Shown here: positions 1 to 12,866 of the stretch, one piece after another
Position numbering within the stretch: the stretch's first letter is position 1
Layout: each line of letters begins with the position of its first letter
Assembly: GCA_028023455.1 (NCBI GenBank)
Contig: JAQFVV010000042.1
Coordinates: 4,419,739-4,483,738, forward strand
Source of the DNA: Epiperipatus broadwayi
Taxonomy: Eukaryota; Onychophora; Udeonychophora; Euonychophora; Peripatidae
Direction of reading: 5' to 3'
DNA length: 64,000 nt
Notes under the pieces: generated by a model
The model's database searches: none
The model's input: only the letters and a program-made list of their open reading frames with translations
What the model was told of the DNA's origin: nothing
Made by a program: the position numbers and the translations under genes

Positions 1-81
1 TATATACAATTTAAAAAATGGTTATGTTAGCAAGCAGTAAAAAAGCATAATATATTGAGATAAATAAAAAAACTCAGTCAA

Positions 82-168
82 GCATTGGTGGTCGAGAGGT
101 CAGCGACAGCTGCTTTACAAGCAGTTGTCCCGGGTTAGCGGATTCGCTGCCCGGCTGATGCTATGACA
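82..168 (+). repeat. tRNA-derived SINE, copy 1
   Basis: A short tRNA-like unit followed by TATGACA. It shares its start (GCATTGGTGGTCGAGAGGTC), box A-like TGGTCGAGAGG and 3' end with the copy at 8219. This copy is more decayed: box B has changed (GGATTCGCTGC instead of GGTTCGCGTCC) and the acceptor-like 3' strand reads CTGATGC. Finding the same unit twice in one gene's introns supports a SINE rather than a tRNA gene. I see no target duplication. Confidence 0.65.
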
Positions 169-235
169 CATGAGAAAAATAAAAAAATTCACAATTATAA
201 TAAAATTTAAAATTACACGGATAAAAATGTTGTTT

Positions 236-246
236 GGGGGGGGGGG
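236..246 (+). repeat. G11 homopolymer
   Basis: Eleven consecutive G residues in a sequence where G is rare. It is either a small microsatellite or a spot prone to sequencing error. Confidence 0.9.
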
Positions 247-1019
247 ATACTTTAATAAGCTAGATTTACACATTTAAGAATAGTTAAAAAAATGTAAACA
301 ATTTAAATAAGGAATTTTTAATAATAAACTTCAATTAACATTTAAGACTAATTGTACAATTTTTAACCATCTTAATAGCTTATGATAATACAGTTCAAAA
401 ATTTTTTCAGATTAAGTGACACCACAAATACCATAAAAATTTGAAAGAATATTTTCTTCCTGAAATAATTAAAAGACTATGCAATAACTATCTACATTTT
501 GTCAAATTCATGAGATAAGTAGTACATATACAGTATATTGTTAATTTATAACTAAAAGAAAAACTAAAAATAGATGTACATGACCAATCACAATTTTTTT
601 CTTGATTCTTGCTATTCCAATATGCTAAAGAGAATGTTATAAGGAATACCTAATAATGTTCAGGTTTATCGTAAAAATGATAATTCTGCATAATTATTTA
701 AAACAATCATTCCAAACAAACTGAAATAGATAATTAAATATAAAAAATTTTTTATTTAATACATCTAACCGGACTTTCATTCCTTACTGGAACCTTATCA
801 AGATGTTTCCTCTTTTATAAACACATAAACAACTACTCTACAACAACTCCACCCAATGGACATTATATTATATTGCAATAACTATAATTAGTAAAATATA
901 TATGTATATATAATTGCAAACATTCCAACCTCCAATATCTTATTCTAGAATTTTTTCAAGATAATCAGATAACCTGTTTCCAAATCATCATAAAAACATT
1001 AGAAAACTACATTTGTCAC

Positions 1020-2560
1020 TGTGGATCCAGACCATCAAAATAACATCACCAGGGTATTCAAAATGCATACTTCAGATATGACATCAAGGATTTCCAAAAG
1101 ATGGAGCTGTATGACAATGTCATTGTGTATCAATCAGTATCCTTAGCAACACAGCAGTGCCCATCTACAGCAATAATTTCAAATTTAAGCTCAGGTTACA
1201 TAAGATAGAGAACAAACAACACCCCACTCAAATAACAGATTAGGAGGCCATGCTATGCCCCTTTATAAGAGGACTCAAACAGCAGCACTATTCATGCAAA
1301 CAGCATGGCCACCTTGCTACACATTGCAATATCAGCTAGAATCCCACAAGCACAATGCCATATAATCAATTCAACAAGTCACCCTGAAGATAATTACCAC
1401 ACAAGCATGGTCACCATGGACACAAGTGTTAAAAATATAGTTCAAACTTGTTCTCAACCTAATAAACCAGTTACCGCCCCAAACCGCAAATAAAGCTAAA
1501 TATATCATAAATAAACCAAACAATGCACATCGCCAATTCAAACCCCACCCAAACAGTTGCGAATTGTCTAACCCAAAACACATTTCAGTAACCACAGGCA
1601 GCATCATAACTGAATAACAGCGAACCAACTCCAATCAGACGACCAACACCATCGAGACAAATGTTCCACACATCACCAGAAACAATATCTCAATTTCTAT
1701 TATGAAGGCATTCACACCATGCCTCAAGCTATTGAACTGGCATGAGAGGCCAAAAGACCATCTGGTTGACCAAAAAAAAACTGACATGCAAAGAGAGGTA
1801 AAGTGCAAGCATTGCCAGTCCAGACATAAAGACCAGCTCCTGGCAGAGGACCTCATACCAAAAGATCTCACCCACAATAAAACCATTGACTGATACCTGC
1901 CAACCCAAGATATATATACTCAATACTCACAGACAACACAGCATAACAAGGATACCAAGGCCAATCTTCCACCCGAATACTACATCCAGATGGACATAGG
2001 GTCCATTCCTATCTAACCATACCGATACACCAAATAATACTCTGTTAAGAACTGTCCATCTGTCAGATTAAGAATTCCATCACACAAGCCAGATCTTATG
2101 ATCAACTCAAATCACAAGACACACTATCTAGCTCAGCAATAACCATGATTTCACATAGTCTATAAAGCTTAGCATTCAACACATATATATCTAACAAAAT
2201 CATGTTTCACCACCATATTACCTTGTTTGAACAGGTTACAGCAAATTAAAAGCTAGCAATTTCAAAATTGCATTTCCTTGACATCTTGGACAACACTTGA
2301 ACAACCCCTGCAATACTAAGCAGGAAAGCACAGCCAAAAAGCCTTGAAGAAACATGCCAAGCTCACAATCCAGACTAACACAAATGCCCATGGATATGTT
2401 ACCCATCAAAATCTCCTGAATTCTTAAGCAAGTCAACATACATACAATAAAAAACAAATACACCTAATAGACTAACCCCCCACCAACTGGTCTAAATGCA
2501 ACCATAACCAAAAAGAACCCTTAACAATACCCACACCAACCATTTACCCACTAATCGACA
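1020..2560. other. A+C-skewed block of unknown origin
   Basis: The plus strand here is rich in A and C and poor in G and T, with clearly higher G+C than the flanks. The minus strand therefore reads as G/T-rich, hydrophobic open frames (for example 1371-1634 and 1635-1886, which are in the same frame and separated by a single TGA). I recognise no protein in either direction. Strand skew and TGA inside an open frame can occur in mitochondrial insertions, but I see no diagnostic mitochondrial motif. The hydrophobic frames are most simply a by-product of composition. Confidence 0.4.
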
Positions 2561-3074
2561 TATAACCCTCTACACCAATTCAAAAAATTTTGAAATTGAG
2601 TTGTTAATAAATAACAGAACACTAATAGAAATACATTTTTGAATCCCCATAAGACGACATATATGTAAAAACCTAAAATCTTTATAGGTATACATATGCA
2701 AGCCTCAACACCGATTTGTGAATTTGTATACAAAATTATATTCAATCTCTTACATTATAGTTCCAATATAACTAATTATTTCACTTCAATACTTTCTAAA
2801 TAATCCAATGCTTTGCCCCATTCAGAAAGGAACCCCCCTCCCGACCTATATTGTACTATACATCAAACTGTGCATGTAAATAGAACAATCATTTATGTAA
2901 GCAAATGTATGCCAAAAGAAATCATGTAAAATCGTTTTGATCTTAATAAAGTTCCTTTTTGAAACATACATTTATATACATAAAAATGAAAAAACTTATT
3001 ACAATCTTTTTTTTTAAAATATATATATATATATTACAAAACAATCTATAAAAATATTTTAATTATGATTCTAA

Positions 3075-3375
3075 AGTTTCCAATAATCCAACAATGCCAT
3101 TCTAATTATGTTAACCATGTACGTGTTTAAATTTTCATGAACATACAAATCTTCATATTTTCTTTCCTTGTAATTTTTAACATATTTTATTATCTGAATA
3201 TTTTTTCCACAATTCATTCTATGACCATTATCCAAAAAATGTATATAACCATGACTATACCCTTTTTATTAAGTGCTCTGTTATATTCCTAAACTCTAAC
3301 AATGATAACCTTTCCTATCTGACCTACATATATTGTAATGATCACAATTAATTTTATAAATCAACCCTACCTTAA
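3075..3375 (-). pseudogene. GIY-YIG endonuclease remnant of a Penelope-like element
   Basis: Minus-strand translation gives GLIYKINCDHYN, then IYVGQIGK in a shifted frame, then EYNRALNKK. After further frameshifts it gives HFLDNGHRMNCGKN and a KERKYEDLYVHENLNT segment. In Penelope-like elements the GIY-YIG endonuclease has the order (V/I)YKI.C..C, Y(I/V)G.TGR, EH.RA, H....GH.I and a RK..E.LYI-type helix, and all of these have counterparts here in that order. At least two frameshifts and in-frame stops show it is dead. The upstream reverse transcriptase was not found. The assignment rests on motif order, not on a database match. Confidence 0.6.
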
Positions 3376-3665
3376 TTTTAATATTATCTATCTTTTTTGC
3401 ATTACAAATCCATTTCCCTAAAGATTTACTATTTTTCCATCCTACTTTAATATCATAAGGTAACTTATCTTTTATCAATGTTTTATATACATGCCCTGAA
3501 AATGCTGTAATTGGTCATGTGATTATAAAAAAGGAAATATCTAAATAAAATTCCAATAAGGAACAAAAGCTTAGTTAGATGTAGTAAGTACACTTGTTTA
3601 TTTATATGTCTATTTCAATTTTATTTTGGATTAATTTAAATTTTATAAAAAAGGACAATATTATG

Positions 3666-6600
3666 GAAAAAATTTGACCATTTATGTATATAAATTATTT
3701 ATATAAATAATTCAGTAAAAAAAAAAAGAGAGATATGTATTATCAATAATCATCACTGACTTTACCAGCATGTATTAATTAGTTAATAATGACATCGTCC
3801 TTCAACTCTAGAAATCTCTATTAAGTAAAAGCAACCCTCGAGTTGCTGTTTAATCTATTGGTCAAATCTTTAATACAATCTAAAACAAATTTGTTTGTGT
3901 GTAGAGCACTTACTAAGTCATTCGTTAACCAATTTCACCAACTTACAAAAATATAAAGTGAAAAAGTTTGTAATAATTGTTTACCATTTTTTTGTCAAAA
4001 ATTCATTGAAGTATTTAATAAACTGATATTGATAAATATTAACGATGCTTCTGATAAGTATAAAAAACTGCAGATTAATGCATGTCAAAATCTTACATTA
4101 ATGATATCATTTAGATTAAAAAATCCATGGTTTTAAGTAAACCTGGAAAAAATCAATATGCAAATAAGTCCTAAAGTCATCATATTTGTAGAGAATGGAA
4201 TCTATAGTATATAGTTTTGTGCTCACTATAAATGACAATTGCACTATTCTACAGAACATTCTTAATATTTTGAATGTAATCTGTAAAGACTTTAACTTAA
4301 TAAATAATATTTAAAAATTCAGGTGCTTTAAAAAAATCTTCAATGTTAAGCTTAGATGATGATTAACTTGTGATTCAATTTAAATATGTATATTTTTAGA
4401 TATAGAGACATATTGTGGTGTTATGCTGCTTTTAACAAGTTAAAAAATAAAATATTTCATCAATGATATGACTACATCAACCCAGATGTATGGAGAACTG
4501 TTATTTTGTCAAATAGGAAAATGAACTCCCTACTATTATAACTTGAAAGTTCTGGAAATTTTCAGTTAAAGATATTTTATAATATTTTAAAAATAAGACT
4601 GCAAGATCATAAAACCAATCAGAATCTTCTTCAACTTTTTGAATGCAATGATAGTGAATCTATAATTGTAAGTGAATATATTTATTGAAAGTGAATGAAT
4701 ATTAACAAACTCTTTAATAAAGTATTTTATATTTAACTTGAGCATTATTCAAGAGATGCAGCCCTATTTTCATTATAATGGTTATCTCAAAGTGAAATAC
4801 ATGTATTTTATTAAATAAAATAGATAAATAATATATAGCCAGAATAAGATTAATTGAATTGCTGAAATAAAAAATATTTAATTAAAATGTATTCTGTAAC
4901 AGTAAATTATCAGAAGGAAAAATAAATATCAGATAATGGAGGAAATTTAATTGGTAAGAGTTAAAATACTAATTAAATTACAAATTCAAGAGTAAGCTGA
5001 TAATACGTCCACCATACGAATTTTCTCCATTGGCCTAATTATTCCAGAAAACAAAAAAAACAAAAAGTATAAAAGCTGGGGGGAAAGGAAAACATGCTCA
5101 TCTTATGACATTTTCGATAAAACTTTTGAAAACAAGTGTGAAGCTGCGAAAGAAATTAGAAGGTGTCATTTTATTCCAGGATTTCCGCTCCTGAAAACTA
5201 ATAAGTTGACCAGGGCCATAATAGATCACCCCAATCTTACTATTATTTTAAATGCCTTAAGGGCTGCCAGGCTTAAATGACAGTGATGGTAATAAAGGTA
5301 AAAGTACTGCCATTATTATTATTACTAGTGAATAGACTTAGTAAGTGAAAGGATTTATTCCAGATTAGCCGCAGCAAGTTATATTAAATTAGAATAATGC
5401 ATTTTGATATATATATTTTCCTTGCATATTTTAACTTGTGTATATTAAATTGTATAAAATTGACATCTTAGTTACTGTGTTCTCGGTTCTCAAAAAATTA
5501 GAGTCACAATAAATTGCTATTCTTACTCCAGAGATTAGTGAGCTAAGACCTAGCACAAAGACATTTTAAAAAGATGCAACATTAATTGCTTTCAATGGAA
5601 GATATTGTTAAATAAAAAATGAACAGAGAATTACAATTAGAGAAGATTACAATTTTTCAGAACAAAAAAAAAAAAAAATTTATAGAAAAAATTAAAAAAC
5701 AGCATCACAAGATATAAATATTGTGATAGTTAGATCTGATTAGTGAAATCTAAATCAGGTATTTGCTATGTATACTTGTAAAACTACTACTACTAATAAT
5801 AATAATGCTAATTTTTATTTAAATATAGAAAGAGAGAGCAAGAGAAAAAAATAAGGCAATTCTTTAATAGCAAAGAAAATCATTTTAACTATTAAACAAT
5901 TAGAATTATGTCAATTTTATAGATAGCAATAATTTGATTTACTTACAATAGATATAAAATCTTACTTCTATAACAATAATACATTTTAAGTATTACATAA
6001 AATAATGTTTATAATTAATATTATATTAATTGCAATAAACATTATAACTGAAGTGTATGAGTGTGCTTGCATTTCAACGTACAAAATCTATTAAATTATT
6101 AAATAAATATTTTAACAAAATTAAGTGATTTTTTTTAAAACTAGAATTTAAACAGTTAACTATAATACATGGAAATGCAGACATTTTTGTATCCAGCTGG
6201 TATTAACTTCAGAAAGTCAATTCTCCTGACTGACCAATCAAAATGTAGAGAATTAGTTATAAAAACTATATTTAATTTACGAGAAACATTCTTCCTTATC
6301 CTTTTGTTATTTGTACTTATCATTTTCCACAGAAAGATCAGAAAAAGTATTGGAAAATTATTATTAAGTAACTTTTCCTGAAAATTTTTATACCAGTTGC
6401 AATTGCACCATAAAAGTTTCATTAAATGAAAAGCATTTTACTAATACACCAATAAACAATACTTGAAATATATATATATATAGGAATAAATGCAACATTA
6501 ACATTATTAATGTTTAAATATTGTAAAAAAAAAAAAACTAAGTTGAATAGCAAAGAAATCTTTTGTTAAAATATTTTAATATTTCTGTTCCTGTGAAGAA

Positions 6601-8218
6601 GATTGTCTTCTTGCAAACATATAGACAATTGGAAAAAAAAAATTCAGGCCTCAATGATTTATTCATCAAAATATTTCCATTATTATTATTCCTATATAAA
6701 GAAATCCATTTTCATACAAAAGTGGAAAAAAATTATGAAATAAATTTAAATTTTCACAGATTTTTGCTTCCAAATTGTATTCTAAAATTATTGTTTCTGA
6801 TAAATAAACCACCCACAATATTAATGTTTTTAATAATCAAAATATATCTAATACTTGTTATATAATAATCTATAATCAACACATTATGAACTGATATTAA
6901 CGATGTTCCTAATCAATAACCTGTTCACAATATTTACTCTTCATGAAAAATAAAACTATATTAAATGCTCATTCTCTCTAGAAAAATAAAATTATAAATA
7001 TTTATTATTTTAATCAAATTTAATTCTCTGTCAAATTTAAAAGGATAAAAAAAATAAAGACAACTAAGTCTTTTGAAATTATACAAGAATAACTTTGGAT
7101 TTTTCTTTTTATTATATTAGTTTTCAATTAATATATTTATCTATATATAATTATGTAATTTAATTTATTGTATTTTATTAAAGTATATATAAGGTTTGCA
7201 AGCAGATTTTAATTCTGAATTTAATTTCAAAATCTTTCATGCATAATAAAGAAATATATTTGCTGCTAAAATTCAAGACTCAAAAAATTTCCATAACCTA
7301 AAGTCTATTTATATTTTTAAAATGTTTTAAAGATAAAAACATTTTATTAGTTTCTTAAAAATGTTTTATAATAAATAACAAACCATCAATGAAAGCATTT
7401 TATTTAACATGTAAATCTATGTCAATTATTATCAATAAATAGCTTCAAAATTTAAAATCAATGAACGCATTCTAAAAAAAGTACTAAATTAAATTTAAAT
7501 CAATATAATCATTATTATCATAATAAGCATAAGCCAGAAAATTAGTATGACAATTGTTCTATGATTATTATAGTAGGACTTGGAATTATTTTGAGAATTG
7601 TAAAATAATGTATTTACGCAATATATATTTGAATAAAAATATTTGGGATAAAAAATAATATAATCTTAATATATTTAAACAATGTATCATGTTGGCTTAA
7701 AACTTATATTTTAAAGGATGATCTCATTCATTAAATTATATATTATCCTGAAACGTAGTTGCTGTAAAATAATTACCAGCAAACAAAATCACTGATGTAT
7801 TAGGCAACTCTCCTTTTACATTTTACTGTATTTTGCAATATTTTATTATAGAGAACATGTTGTGATGTAGTTGAAATATGAATTTTCCTATCACTGAATA
7901 ATGAATCATGGATTCTTGGAGATTATAAATGTCTTATATTTTAAATTTTGATATATTTTAGATATAAAAGCCAACAATATAGTTTAAACAATTCTTCTGC
8001 AAAAAGAAAGACCAAGATTTAAATAACAAATGATATTTGTCCTGTTTATTATTACAGAAATATGTGAATGTAGATATCTTGTGAACTGAATAGATCGTGA
8101 TTATATCAAGAACTTGTTTGTATTTGTATCTCACTATCATCTTTATTTACTATTCCCACCATTTCATTACATGCAGATGGCTATTATTCTGCAAGATAAC
8201 AAAACCTTTATTTGTCTT
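3666..8218. other. AT-rich intron, no recognised gene
   Basis: Probably part of the intron following the 9720-9895 exon. It holds A/T homopolymers and short AT microsatellites. The open frames at 6156-6422 and 6563-6865 are low-complexity, K/N/I/F/L-rich translations with no family resemblance and no paired splice sites that fit the gene. The stretch at about 5000-5280 is slightly less AT-rich but unrecognised. Confidence 0.6.
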
Positions 8219-8308
8219 GCATTGGTGGTCGAGAGGTCAGCGCGACTGCCTTGCACTTGCAGGCAGTTGCCTGGGTTGCGGGTTCGCGTCCCGGCCGATG
8301 CTATGACA
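8219..8308 (+). repeat. tRNA-derived SINE, copy 2 (better preserved)
   Basis: Residues 8219-8301 fold like a tRNA. The 5' strand GCATTGG pairs with the 3' strand CCGATGC over seven pairs including one G-T. Box A-like TGGTCGAGAGG and a perfect box B-type GGTTCGCGTCC lie in the D and T arms, and CGGG/CCCG forms the T stem. A CTGCC/GGCAG stem sits at the anticodon position but its loop is about 11 nt, too long for a normal anticodon loop. The unit ends TATGACA like copy 1. An internal RNA polymerase III promoter is plausible. It is a SINE head or tRNA pseudogene rather than a functional tRNA. Confidence 0.75.
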
Positions 8309-9719
8309 CTTTATAAATTAAGTAGTTTTCTCACAAAAACATGTGAAGTCACACATATAATCAATATAATAGTTAAGTTAGAACCTTTTAAAAAAGCATT
8401 CTAATTAAAAGAATTAGAAATGAAAATTCCTAAACACAGAATTATTGCTGCAATTTATTTTGATATTTAATTCTACATCTTATAGATCGGATTAATAGTA
8501 AGTTTAGTTTATCAATAATCCAAGATTTCTTCAATTTTATTTGAATAATATATCAAACTGTAAGTCAAATATAACAGGAGAGATAGCAAACAAAAGAGAA
8601 AGGGAAAAATAATTTCACAAATATTACAGTTTAAAATATATTTAAAATTATAATAAAATTATTTGTTCATAATATTTAAAACTGCTTAAATATAATTTTA
8701 AAAACAGATAAATACAAAAATGTTACACAAATATTTAAGTTCAGTTGAAGTAGAATCTCTGCCCTAATGATGATCTATTAGTATTATTTAGTCATGTGAA
8801 GAGAGAGAAATAGAGTATAGATAGTGTTAGCATATGGAACATTCATTCATAAAGAATAGGTATATAATATTTCAATTTTAGTTATATATTTAATTATATT
8901 TATTATAGGTGCTTATATAGATAAGTTTTATGTACATCATGAATAGGAATGGTAGGGATAGTTAATTAATTGGCATACCTCTATTCCAGGTTTACGGCAA
9001 ATCTGATGTCATTTAATATTTAATTCAAAAATTGATCAACTTTTCGAAATATAAATCTCCACATTCATATGTAGTGTTATGAATCTAGAATAAAACTAGA
9101 CTGAGAAAGTATCTATAGGTAATAAGACTTAATACTGAATCACTTCATCCTTCATACCATTATTGTTTCTACACATTTCTCTATACTTTTATTACATCAT
9201 CACTATCGACTGGTAGAATATTATGTGGGTATGAAAGTATTTGTGATTCACATAATGATTTGTATAATCATTGCTAAACTCATTGTTAATTTTTTTTTTA
9301 CCCTTCCTATTTTCTCTTTTTCTGGAATTAAAATGGCCAAATTCGTTTATAAGTGGTTGCTAATAATGAATGATAATGATAAAGTATTATTTTCTTACTA
9401 ATGTTAATTTCTTAAGATTTTCACATAACCTTATTATTATGAGGAAATATATTTTGTATCTCATTACTGTTATTGGGGAGAAAAAAAAAATTGATCTTAT
9501 TGTTTTGATATTGGTGGTAATTTAGCTATAATGAGTGATTTCTGACAGCAAAAAAATGGTATTATAGTTGAGGATGTTGAAGATGTTGCTAAATTAATTC
9601 ATATCGTTGCCAAAGTTATGAAAGTTCTGCATATCATTAAAGATGTTTTGATTATTGTTATGGTTGTTATTATTATCATTTTATATTATTATAAAACAAA
9701 AGACCAATTTAAGACTTAC
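8309..9719. other. AT-rich intron, no recognised feature
   Basis: Intronic sequence downstream (in gene direction) of the 9720-9895 exon. I saw no coding similarity or structured repeat here. Confidence 0.6.
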
Positions 9720-9895
9720 TTCTGAAAGAGATATTTCAACTGTGTTATTTTCGTAGTAACCATTTTGCAACAATTTCAGATTAAGAAGCAAAGCAGAATA
9801 TGTTGCCAAATAGATTCCATCTGCATTAACTATGGTAATTTGATGTAAAACTTGATCATCTTTCTGATCTTGGATTCTTGGTCGTTCCATTACAT
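9720..9895 (-). CDS. ARFGEF3: ARFGEF3/BIG3 homologue, internal exon 9 of 9 in window
   Basis: This 176-bp exon reads G|AT GTA ATG... from an acceptor ending AAAAG and closes in phase 0 at ...TCAGAA|GTAAGT. It encodes 58 full codons plus the shared one. NADGIYLATYSALLLNLKL is the diagnostic segment; vertebrate ARFGEF3 has NADSLYTAAHCALLLNLKL at the matching place, followed in both by a G-Y-Y motif. It directly continues the ...SSYCQ end of the previous exon (16780-17649), as FASTFC-SG continues in the vertebrate protein. The acceptor is weak: the pyrimidine run is interrupted by AAAA just before AG. The next exon (the vertebrate FMKQVQTSGVL region) was not found between 1 and 9719, so the following intron probably runs out of the window. 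Confidence 0.9.
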
Positions 9896-12230
9896 CTTTT
9901 AAAAAAAAGACATTAAAAAAAAAATTATTTTTTTTATTTTAAAAATTTGTTATCAATAATATTTATCATCAGGAATAATATTTAGCTCAGTATCTCAAGT
10001 CTACAATGTGATTTTAAATATAAGATGCTAATTAAGATATGATAGGAATAGAAAGCAATAGTAAATTCAACAATGGCTTGGTTGAAGTACTATAGATTTA
10101 TATCTGATCAGAGACCTAAATGTATACTTTTTTGACATAAATGTTTATTTCATAAATAAACATTGCAATAACTACTCTCTATGTTGTATTAGATACATCA
10201 TATTAAGGACCCAAGCCAAAAGTTACAAAATCCCTACCACCCATATTAAAATTCTAAATTCCTGTTCTTATTCATTTAGAACACTAAAATATTTAACTAT
10301 TTATCATGTAAAGCAAATTAATAAACTTATCTCTTTTAAAAATCTTTCTTCTTTGCTTTTGTGTTCATAAAATTACTTTTTCCAAAATCATTCTGGATAC
10401 TTCCTATGCTCAACAATAGCTAATAATTCAAGATCCCTTTGGCCAATTGAATTTATTTAGAAATTTTTTATTATTTTTAATTTAATAAAAGATCTTTTAA
10501 TGCTAGCCAGTTATTGTAAAATTGTTATTTCTATTTAATTATTTTTTACACTTTTTGGCTTAAAATTAATTAGAAGTTTTTAATAATGACTTACTTTTTA
10601 AATTTAATAATGTAATAAATAAAATATTAAATATAAAAAGAGAATAAAAATATAAACAAAATGCATCCAAACGACATTCCAGTCCAAAGATAACTAAATA
10701 CATATTGGAAAATGTGCATTGATATAATTATTTTGTTATCCTAATTTGTATCCCTTTCATAAACACTATTCATAGTAAACAACATCAGTTATTTTGATTG
10801 TTCAACATATAATGTTAATGACATTTTTAAAAAATCTTGAAAATATTCTCAATCTCTAAATTTCTACATGCTGAAAGTAAACCAAATGGTCTAAGAAATC
10901 TTGAAACCAGACATCAAAGTATTGAAAAATAATTTGTAAACACTCAATATGAGAAATCTCTACTTGTATTAGTACCACCCATATGTATGAAAGTTATTAC
11001 ATACAGACAAAAAGGCTTGTATATAGATTTATTTAGATCATTCAAACTTTTGCAATCATTCATTACTTACTTTACAATTTTTTTAAATATTGAAATGATT
11101 TGTTTAAATTGTAATTATGGTTTTAGCACATTACAAAAAATTCAAAAAAAAATTTTCAAGTTTATGGATTCCCCTTATGACAAAGTAGTGATGCCACTGA
11201 TATAAATTACTAATAGTTATATCTTTGGAGTTTCCTCATATTTTGCTTCAATGTTATAAAACTATCTTTAGTAATATGAAAAAGTTATAATGTGATAGTT
11301 TTATCTTAGACAATTGGCATTTTCCAATTACATCAGGTATATTTTATATAACCCTTTACAGCAGCATATTGACATGATGGAATATAAAGCCTTCTTCAGA
11401 AAAATCAAATATTCAAGATGTTGTCTCCTTTAATGTTCATGCTCTTACCAATACATGCCAATCATATTAGCTCAATTTATTTAGTTTTATTCTGGATTCT
11501 AAATTACTGACCATCCTTTAAAAAAAAAAAAACAATTCTGTTCACATATCATTCTGATTCTGCCAATTAAAATTTCATTTATTGATCAAATGCTTTTTTA
11601 TGATGATTAACACTATATTAAGTAGATCAACATTTGTTTATAGTTTTCACATCATTTGGTTGCAAATTATGCTATGTTAATAGACAATATTGTCACCAAT
11701 AGTGTACCTCATTAAATGACTGCATTTGCAATTCTAAAATCATAATATTTATATGATATCAACTTGCTGCCATTTCCATCACTAATCCTTCATATTTTAC
11801 GTGTTCCCTTGCGCCTTCTGCAATTAAACTTGAATTTTAATTTACTCAGCTTAAGTTTTTTGATTTTTCCTTAACTATAAACCTATAAATAAATTTAAAA
11901 AAGTTTATCTGTGAAGATGATTTAATTAACAAGCCTTGTATATCAAAAAAATCTTATAACTTTCAAATGATATATTGTAAAAAAGAGAGACTAACATCAA
12001 ACATTCACTGATAAAAAAGAATACAGTTTTGTTGAATCCAGTCTTAATAATCATGCATTAATCTGTCTTTAAAGGCCAACACGTGATTTTTAAGATTATT
12101 GATAGGTTATTTATTGTGAATGACTAAAAGAATCTAAATATGTGTATTACAGTAAAATTTATTGCATTTCAAAAATATATGGAAATAATTATTTCTTAAT
12201 GAATAATTTATACAAATTACTACATTTAAA
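9896..12230. other. Intron, no recognised feature
   Basis: First part of the 6,884-bp intron (9896-16779). AT-rich; the frame at 10987-11205 looks accidental. Confidence 0.6.
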
Positions 12231-12235
12231 TATTA

Positions 12236-12330
12236 TTTATAATCGCCAACTTCAGTATAATAAAGGACCTTCAGATTATTATATCCATGACCTGGGGTTC
12301 AAATCTGAATGAAATTTGGAATTTTTTTAA
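12236..12330 (+). repeat. Possible degenerate tRNA-derived SINE
   Basis: Contains a box B-like GGGTTCAAATCTG about 50 bp downstream of a decayed box A-like stretch, followed by AT-rich sequence. Only one copy was noticed, so this is a weak call. Confidence 0.3.
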
Positions 12331-12726
12331 AGTTCCAAGCAAGCTTAGCTGTTTTCCTATGGATATGATAGCACCTCAATTAACTATCCAATTAGGTTGA
12401 TCCGTGACTGACTATCTTGATATTTGTAGTTAAAAGTAAACCCTCACAATTCAGCATTTAACTAGATAGATATTTTCTTATCCAATGTTTCTTTGTAAAA
12501 AGATGCTGAACAAGATTTTACCTTACTGGAGATGAAATGAAAGATTATTTTATCTATATATATAATGATAAATAATATTTTAATTTTGAATAAATGTCAT
12601 GTGAAATTTATCAATTCTATTTTAAATAATAATTGAATGGTCCTCTGACTGCCATGTTCAATAACTTTTTACAGTAAGAAAATGGGCTACTTCCTTACTG
12701 TATTTTAGATCTCTTTATTTAGAGTT

Positions 12727-12866
12727 ATCCAGAACAATAACAACCGGAGAATAAACTTAAATCAACATATCATCCAAAACAATAACAGCAAGTGAGTAAA
12801 CTTAAATCAGCCTATATAGACTGATTTAAATTAAGCTTACTCTCTGGCTGTTATTGTTCAAGATAT
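12727..12866. repeat. Foldback element: two direct units and one inverted unit
   Basis: Two direct copies of a unit of about 41-45 bp (ATCCAGAACAATAACA at 12727 and ATCCAAAACAATAACAGC at 12772, each running into AAACTTAAATCA) are followed after CCTATATAGA by an inverted copy (CTGATTTAAATTAAGCTTAC to GGCTGTTATTGTTC, about 12820-12860). The second direct unit and the inverted unit form a hairpin with a very short loop. The architecture matches the unrelated element at 44589-44870. Confidence 0.75.

Larger units (their letters stand above)
685..3665 (-). mobile_element. Penelope-like element remnant with inverted terminal blocks
   Basis: The left block (about 685-840, with TTTCATTCCTTACTGGAAC) and right block (about 3530-3665, with ATTCCAATAAGGAAC and TTCAATTTTATTTTGGATTA) are inverted relatives. 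They match the two arms of the compact inverted-repeat element at 43822-44240. Between them lies a minus-strand remnant of a GIY-YIG endonuclease, the 3' domain of Penelope-like retroelements, which often carry terminal repeats in inverted orientation. No reverse transcriptase is recognisable, so the copy is truncated or rearranged. The 1.5 kb block at about 1020-2560 has a different base composition and may be a separate insertion. The boundaries are approximate. Confidence 0.6.

Noticed and set aside
1371-1886. Two same-frame hydrophobic minus-strand frames as a possible membrane protein or mitochondrial gene
   Set aside because: No diagnostic motif of any mitochondrial or membrane protein was found. 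Kept only as a composition finding.
6563-6865. 100-codon plus-strand open frame
   Set aside because: Low-complexity K/F/I/L composition in very AT-rich intron with no recognisable motif.
8219-8301. Functional tRNA gene
   Set aside because: The anticodon loop is too long, a second decayed copy exists with the same 3' end, and there is no clean terminator-defined 3' end.
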